From Collinsella aerofaciens (GTDB lineage Bacteria > Actinomycetota > Coriobacteriia > Coriobacteriales > Coriobacteriaceae), in assembly GCA_014846205.1 (NCBI GenBank), contig RKAY01000127.1:1-8503 (forward strand): DNA of 8,503 bases, in the 5' to 3' direction. Position numbers and translations under genes: made by a program. Position 1 is the stretch's first letter, and each line of letters begins with the position of its first letter. Below the pieces are notes generated by a model, which did no database searches, was not told the DNA's origin, and saw nothing but the letters and a program-made list of their open reading frames with translations. Positions 4,098 to 8,503 of this stretch are shown here, one piece after another.

Positions 4098-6998
4098 TTA
4101 CGACAGCTTGACGATCGGTGCGAAGCCCTTCATCAGCTTTTTGGTCTGGCCGGTCTTTTCGAACTGGACCTCGATCATGTCTCCAGCGACCGAGATCACG
4201 GTGCCCGTGCCAAAGGTCTTATGACTCACAGTATCGCCCGCAGCAAAGTCCTGCGACGCGCTGGCGCGATCGACCTTGCGCTCCACCGTCGGCGACACCT
4301 TAGATGATGGCTTTTTGGCTCGCGGCGCGCCCGAACCAAAGGTCGAGGCAACACGGCCGGCGTCGGGCGAAACCCCACGATGGCGCTCGGTGCCATAAGT
4401 GCTGCCGCCAAAGAAATCGTCGAAGCTCGATCCGCCGCGCGAAGCGGAACCGCCGGTCGAGCGCGTATGCGAACCGAACACCTTACCGCCATACATATCC
4501 GAGCCCATGCCCGAGCCAAACGTGCCGTGACGGTCGCCGCGCTTCTCCCAGCCCGTGCCCTCAAAACCGGCAGAACCGATACCGCTAAACTCGATATCCT
4601 CAAACGGAATCTCGTTGAGGAAGCGCGAGCGCGGGTTGGCAGAAGTCGAGCCGTAGGTGCGACGCGTGGCCGCATAGGTCAAGAACAGGCGCTTGCGAGC
4701 ACGCGTAATGGCGACGTAGGCCAAGCGACGCTCCTCCTCGAGCTTGCCCGGATCGTCACTACCGCCAAAGTCGTGCACGTGCGGGAAGATGCCTTCCTCC
4801 ATGCCGGCCACGAACACCGCGGGGAACTCCAGGCCCTTGGCGGAGTGAATGGTCATCATGGTGATGGCATGCGTCTCGCCGGCCAGGGAATCCAAGTCGG
4901 AGCGCAGGGCCAGCCACTCCATGAGCGCCGGCAGCGCCTTGCAGGTGAGCGGGCCGTAGGTGCGCTCGATCTCGTCGGCATGTACGGCACCCGCCGGCAG
5001 CCCTGTCGGCGCGGCATACGCGTTACCCGCGATGGCGGCGGCCAGGGCATCCTGCGGCGAGAGCGCCGGGGCGGCTAGGCTATCGAGCGGATTGGAGCCC
5101 GCGGCGTCACGAGCGCCGACAAGTGCCTCAAATGAGGATGCCGGAGCGGACGGCCCTGGCTCGGGCGCGGGCGCACTCACCACGACGGGCTCGGGTTCAG
5201 CGTCGGCAGGCACGTCGGCAACACCGGCCGCACGCAGCTCTTCCAAGCTCTCGAGCGTACCCTCGATATCCTCGTGCGTCTCCTCAAATTCCGCAGCGAC
5301 GCCCAGGAATTCCTGGATGTTCTCAGCACGGCTCTCGGACTCCATGGTGCCCTCGGCGCGGAAGGCCTGCAGAAGCCCCGTCTTGTCGACAATCATCTCG
5401 ACAACGTCCTTGAGCTCGCCGTCCATGCGCCGGCCCTCGCGCACCAGCGCCACAAAACTCGACAAGCCGTTGCGCACCTTGGCGCTAAACATGCCTGTCT
5501 CGGCCGTCGCAATCTCACAGGCTTGGAAGAACGAGCAGCGGTTGTCGCGTGCCAGCTGCTCAATCTTTTGAATCGAAGTGGAGCCGATGCCGCGACGCGG
5601 CGTGTTGATGACACGCTTGACGCTCATCTCGTCGGCCGGGTTCACGATCATCTTGAGGTAGGCCATGACGTCGCGGATCTCGGCACGGTCGAAAAATCGC
5701 GTGCCGCCCACGATCTTGTAGGGCACGCCCGCGCGCAGGAACATATCTTCGAGGATACGCGACTGGGCGTTGGTGCGATAGAACACAGCGATGTCGTCGT
5801 AGCTCATGCCCTTGGAGTGCAGCTTTTCAATCTCACCGGCAATCCAGCGGCCCTCGTCGCGCTCGTCGCTCGCCTGGAAGGCCTGGATCTTCTCGCCATC
5901 GCCCTCGGCCGTAAACAGGCGCTTGTCCTTGCGCTGCGAGTTGTGACGAACAACAGCATTGGCAGCGCTCAGAATGTGACCCGTGGAGCGATAGTTCTGC
6001 TCCAGCTTGACGGTCTTACAGTTTTTAAAGTCCTTCTCAAAGTCCAGGATGTTGGTGATGTCGGCGCCGCGCCAGCTATAAATGGACTGGTCATCGTCGC
6101 CTACGACCATGAGATTTTGGTATTTGGCGGCCAGCAGGTTGGCAATCTCGTACTGGACGTGGTTGGTGTCCTGATACTCGTCGACGCTAATGTAGCGGAA
6201 GCGCTCCTGGTACTTGTCGAGCACCTCGGGGCGGGTGCGCAACAGCTCAAGCGCGCGCACGAGCAGGTCGTCAAAGTCCATCGCGTTGGCGGCGCGCAGG
6301 CGGCGCTCCAGCTCCATATAGACCTGTGCGGCCTTTTTGTCGTTGGGGCTATCAGCACTCTTGAGCATGTCCTCGGGGCCGATCATGGCGTTTTTGGCCG
6401 AGCTGATCTTGCTGCGGATCATGTTGATGGGGAATTGCTTTTGCTCGATGCCGAGCGCCTGCATAATGTCACGCACCATGCGCTTGGAATCGTCGTCATC
6501 GTAGATGGTGAACTGACCGGTGTAGCCCAGCAGGTCAGCGTCCTCGCGCAGCATGCGCACGCACATGGCATGGAAGGTGCACACCCACATGCCGCGGGTA
6601 CCGCTGGGGATAAGTACCGCCAGACGCTCGCGCATCTCGGCCGCGGCCTTGTTGGTAAACGTGATGGCAAGGATCTGCCAGGGCTTAACGCCCAGGTCGC
6701 CGAGCATATGGGCGATGCGGAAGGTCAGGACGCGGGTCTTGCCCGAGCCAGCACCGGCAAGGACCAGCAACGGACCCTCGGTCGTCAGGACGGCCTCGCG
6801 CTGGGCGGGGTTAAGACTGTCGATGTCGACAAGCGGCTTAGCGGACTTGGGTGCCGGCGCGGGAGTGTCGTAGATGTCGAGCGGGACGAGCTCGGGCTCC
6901 GGCACGGCGGGGGCGGTGTACGCATCGAGCGGCACGGGTTCCGGCGCGGGCGGCACGGGTACCGCGGCATTCTTTTCCCAGGGCAAAGGCTGGGTCAT
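4098..6998 (-). CDS. pcrA: ATP-dependent DNA helicase PcrA (UvrD/Rep family)
   Basis: The 966-residue product is a superfamily 1A 3'-5' DNA helicase for nucleotide excision repair, replication-fork upkeep and removal of stalled RNA polymerase. Motifs in order are: Q motif LNPAQREAV (62-70), Walker A AGAGSGKT (81-88), Ia ITFTNKAAAEMRERL (112-126), Ib TFHAMCVRML (141-150), II VDEYQDT (272-278), III GDDDQSIYSWRGAD (300-313), IV LEQNYRSTG (332-340), V TIHSAKGLEFP (716-726), and VI YVAITRARKRLFL (761-773). Residues about 917-966 (GDTVSHKTFGTGTV onward) match the C-terminal Tudor-like domain that binds RNA polymerase. Typical PcrA is about 720-780 residues. The excess is a Pro-rich N-tail (about 1-60), an Ala/Pro-rich insertion (about 590-690) and a Gly/Ser-rich linker (about 805-900). 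An upstream in-frame ATG would add 28 residues. I chose ATG 6998 because GAGGAG (7005-7010, minus strand) lies six bases before it. Confidence 0.95.
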   Translation of the reverse strand: MTQPLPWEKNAAVPVPPAPEPVPLDAYTAPAVPEPELVPLDIYDTPAPAPKSAKPLVDIDSLNPAQREAVLTTEGPLLVLAGAGSGKTRVLTFRIAHMLGDLGVKPWQILAITFTNKAAAEMRERLAVLIPSGTRGMWVCTFHAMCVRMLREDADLLGYTGQFTIYDDDDSKRMVRDIMQALGIEQKQFPINMIRSKISSAKNAMIGPEDMLKSADSPNDKKAAQVYMELERRLRAANAMDFDDLLVRALELLRTRPEVLDKYQERFRYISVDEYQDTNHVQYEIANLLAAKYQNLMVVGDDDQSIYSWRGADITNILDFEKDFKNCKTVKLEQNYRSTGHILSAANAVVRHNSQRKDKRLFTAEGDGEKIQAFQASDERDEGRWIAGEIEKLHSKGMSYDDIAVFYRTNAQSRILEDMFLRAGVPYKIVGGTRFFDRAEIRDVMAYLKMIVNPADEMSVKRVINTPRRGIGSTSIQKIEQLARDNRCSFFQACEIATAETGMFSAKVRNGLSSFVALVREGRRMDGELKDVVEMIVDKTGLLQAFRAEGTMESESRAENIQEFLGVAAEFEETHEDIEGTLESLEELRAAGVADVPADAEPEPVVVSAPAPEPGPSAPASSFEALVGARDAAGSNPLDSLAAPALSPQDALAAAIAGNAYAAPTGLPAGAVHADEIERTYGPLTCKALPALMEWLALRSDLDSLAGETHAITMMTIHSAKGLEFPAVFVAGMEEGIFPHVHDFGGSDDPGKLEEERRLAYVAITRARKRLFLTYAATRRTYGSTSANPRSRFLNEIPFEDIEFSGIGSAGFEGTGWEKRGDRHGTFGSGMGSDMYGGKVFGSHTRSTGGSASRGGSSFDDFFGGSTYGTERHRGVSPDAGRVASTFGSGAPRAKKPSSKVSPTVERKVDRASASQDFAAGDTVSHKTFGTGTVISVAGDMIEVQFEKTGQTKKLMKGFAPIVKLS

Positions 6999-7029
6999 GG
7001 GCGACTCCTCATCTGACGGACGGCGCGCC

Positions 7030-7100
7030 TGCGGGCAGCGCCATAGTTTGAGCCGTACCAGTATACCGAGCCGCACGGACACCGACGCAAATCACACCGC
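7030..7100 (-). promoter_or_regulatory. Candidate pcrA promoter
   Basis: On the minus strand TATACT (7060-7065) is a five-of-six -10 match about 60 bases before the pcrA start. TTGCGT lies 19 bases farther upstream and is a weak -35. The uppP terminator at 7139-7173 implies that pcrA needs its own promoter in this interval. Confidence 0.4.
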
Positions 7101-7138
7101 GACTCCGTGCGCCGCCATCGAGCCCGCCCCATTGCACC

Positions 7139-7173
7139 AAAAAAGGCGGCATAGACCTTTTGGTCATGCCACC
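7139..7173 (-). terminator. Intrinsic terminator of uppP
   Basis: On the minus strand GGTGGCAT and GACC pair with GGTC and ATGCCGCC around an AAAA loop. There is one G-U pair and a single bulged base. The stem is followed directly by six Ts, the classic Rho-independent form. It starts about 50 bases past the uppP stop and separates uppP from pcrA. Confidence 0.87.
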
Positions 7174-7223
7174 CTCTTTGAATAACAAGCTGTCGCTCTG
7201 GCCGCCGCGCGGCGTCAACCAAG

Positions 7224-8204
7224 TTACAGGCCGAGCATAGGCTCCAGAACGAAGAAGTACGCAAGTACCACGATACCCAGGACAATACGGTAGACGCCGA
7301 AGCACTTGAAGTCGTGACGGCGGACGAAGCCCATGAGCCACTTGATGGCGATGAGCGAAACCACAAAGGCGACGATGCAGCCCACGCCCAGGATGGCGAC
7401 CTCGTTGGCACCAAACGTACCGCCCTTAACGAAGTACTTGACCAGCTTAAGCGCACTCGCACCAAACATGACGGGGATAGCCAGGAAGAACGTGAACTTA
7501 GACGCCACCGAGCGCGTGCAGCCCAGCAACAGGCCGCCGATGATGGTGGAGCCGGAACGCGATGTGCCCGGCACCAGCGACAGGACCTGGAAGCAGCCAA
7601 TGCCCAGCGCGGTCTTCCAGCCTAGGTCCTCGAGCGTCGCAATGGAGCCAAAGTCCAGGTTATCGTCATCGTCCTCATCCTCGGCAGTAGCCGCGGCGGG
7701 CGCCGCAAAGTGCGCACCGGCGGGACGCCCACCCGCCACAACGGCGCGCGAACCAAACGACCCCGCGAATGTCATCTCTTCGCGCTTGCGGGCGCGCCAA
7801 TTCTCAATCACGATGAACAGCACACCGTAGACGATGAGTGCCAGTGCCACGACAGGAGCGTTGTAGAAGTGCTCCTCCATCCAGTCGTTGAGCGGCAGGC
7901 CAATCGCCGCAGCGGGAATACAGCCGAGCACAATCTTGCCCCACAGTACCCATGTGTCGCGACGGCCCTCCTTGCCCTTGCTGGGCGAGAATGGGTTGAG
8001 GTCGTAGAAGAACAGCACGCAGACGGCCAATATGGCGCCAAGCTGAATCACGACCAGGAACATGTTCCAGAACGTCTCGCTCACGTTCATCTTGACGAAC
8101 TCGTCTACCAAGATCATGTGGCCCGTCGACGAAACGGGCAGCCATTCGGTAATGCCCTCGACCAGGCCCATGAAGGCAGATTTTAGAAGCTCGATAATAT
8201 CCAA
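7224..8204 (-). CDS. uppP: Undecaprenyl-diphosphatase (UppP/BacA family)
   Basis: The 326-residue product is a polytopic membrane enzyme that converts undecaprenyl pyrophosphate to undecaprenyl phosphate, recycling the lipid carrier for peptidoglycan and other glycans; extra copies give bacitracin resistance. GLVEGITEWLPVSSTGH (13-29) holds the catalytic glutamates (16, 20) and His29. LVPGTSRSGSTI (210-221) holds the essential Arg216. Hydrophobic segments near 47-66, 88-104, 117-134, 234-256, 264-288 and 304-320 fit the family. Homologs are about 265-290 residues; the excess is a soluble insertion at about 140-193, Ala-rich then strongly acidic (EDEDDDDNLD). A GTG at 8225 would give seven more residues but has no ribosome site. 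I chose the TTG at 8204 because GAGGGGG (8210-8216, minus strand) is five bases upstream and family proteins begin MDIIELLK-like. A terminator follows downstream. Confidence 0.94.
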   Translation of the reverse strand: MDIIELLKSAFMGLVEGITEWLPVSSTGHMILVDEFVKMNVSETFWNMFLVVIQLGAILAVCVLFFYDLNPFSPSKGKEGRRDTWVLWGKIVLGCIPAAAIGLPLNDWMEEHFYNAPVVALALIVYGVLFIVIENWRARKREEMTFAGSFGSRAVVAGGRPAGAHFAAPAAATAEDEDDDDNLDFGSIATLEDLGWKTALGIGCFQVLSLVPGTSRSGSTIIGGLLLGCTRSVASKFTFFLAIPVMFGASALKLVKYFVKGGTFGANEVAILGVGCIVAFVVSLIAIKWLMGFVRRHDFKCFGVYRIVLGIVVLAYFFVLEPMLGL

Positions 8205-8454
8205 AGGGACCCCCTCGTTTAACACCCGCCGATAGATGTTTCTGCGGACGGTGCGGGCGATGTCCCATTATCAACCGTTGACGACGCGCACATGCCAACC
8301 CTTACCAAAAATCTCGTCCGTTCACAGAATTGCAGGCGGTCAAACCGAAATCCTTGGGTATAACTGCAACAAGGTAAAGTGTCCGGCGGTCCGCGCACCC
8401 GTGGCCGCCCGACGCACGAGCCCCGCGCCCGTGCGATAGACCAAGGAGGAAACC
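8205..8454. promoter_or_regulatory. Divergent region between uppP and the right-edge gene
   Basis: This 250-base gap must hold promoters for both directions. On the plus strand TATAAC (8359-8364) is a plausible -10 for the right-edge gene, although no good -35 sits at 17 bases. On the minus strand GATAAT (8267-8272) is a possible -10 for uppP, overlapped by the short dyad TCAACCGTTGA (8271-8281). I see no long repeat or RNA gene here. Confidence 0.35.
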
Positions 8455-8503
8455 ATGAACGAGGGCTACACCAAGGTATTTGTTTCACTCGACGGTACTG
8501 AGC
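8455..8503 (+). CDS. Start of an unidentified gene, possibly a universal stress protein (cut by the window edge)
   Basis: Only 16 codons are visible, reading MNEGYTKVFVSLDGTE. The start is well supported by AAGGAGG five bases before ATG. The pattern of a few residues, then a beta strand such as KVFVSLDGTE, resembles the opening of UspA-family proteins (typically KILVPVDGSE), where the Asp lies at the nucleotide-binding pocket. That resemblance covers only about ten residues, so the identification is tentative. The gene is divergent from uppP. Confidence 0.5.
   Translation, partial: MNEGYTKVFVSLDGTE

Noticed and set aside
5274..7016. A 580-codon open frame on the plus strand, antisense to pcrA
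   Set aside because: It lies wholly opposite a gene with all helicase motifs, has no ribosome site or recognisable domain, and long antisense frames are expected in GC-rich coding DNA.
6999..7082. 28-residue N-terminal extension of PcrA
   Set aside because: GAGGAG is well spaced for the ATG at 6998, and the upstream ATG has no ribosome site and overlaps the likely promoter.

Overview
The window is about 60% GC and carries six protein genes that I can identify, two of them cut by the window edges. The gene set, strong AAGGAGG-type ribosome sites and GC-rich codon use suggest a Gram-positive anaerobe of high-GC actinobacterial type. A gut member of the Coriobacteriia such as Collinsella fits best, but that placement is inference from protein style, not from a marker gene.

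Left part (1-2089): on the minus strand a ROK-family glucokinase (797-1750) is followed by the 5' two-thirds of a manganese-dependent DHH inorganic pyrophosphatase (661-663 is its start, running off the left edge). A 339-base divergent control region (1751-2089) separates glucokinase from the rightward genes. It holds an inverted/direct repeat element (1805-1845), a 12-base perfect palindrome with a GAGCGCTC core (1959-1970), and promoter-like hexamers.

Middle (2090-4097): a GntR/HutC-type regulator with a UTRA ligand domain, then a class I mannose-6-phosphate isomerase, both rightward. A second GAGCGCTC palindrome lies between them. Glucokinase, regulator and isomerase look like a small hexose-entry locus that feeds glucose and mannose into glycolysis. 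The 281-base convergent gap after manA is full of secondary structure: one 16-base-arm hairpin (3841-3878) and a 130-base nested palindrome with perfect 30-base outer arms (3961-4090).

Right part (4098-8503): leftward pcrA (UvrD-family helicase, with an unusual Ala/Pro-rich insertion and Pro-rich N-terminal tail), a clear intrinsic terminator, leftward uppP (undecaprenyl-diphosphatase with an acidic insertion and probable TTG start), a divergent promoter region, and the first 16 codons of a rightward gene that resembles a universal stress protein.

I see no CRISPR array, tRNA, rRNA, transposase or phage gene. The genes themselves are ordinary housekeeping and sugar genes. The less explained content is in the noncoding repeats and palindromes and in the lineage-specific insertions of PcrA and UppP.
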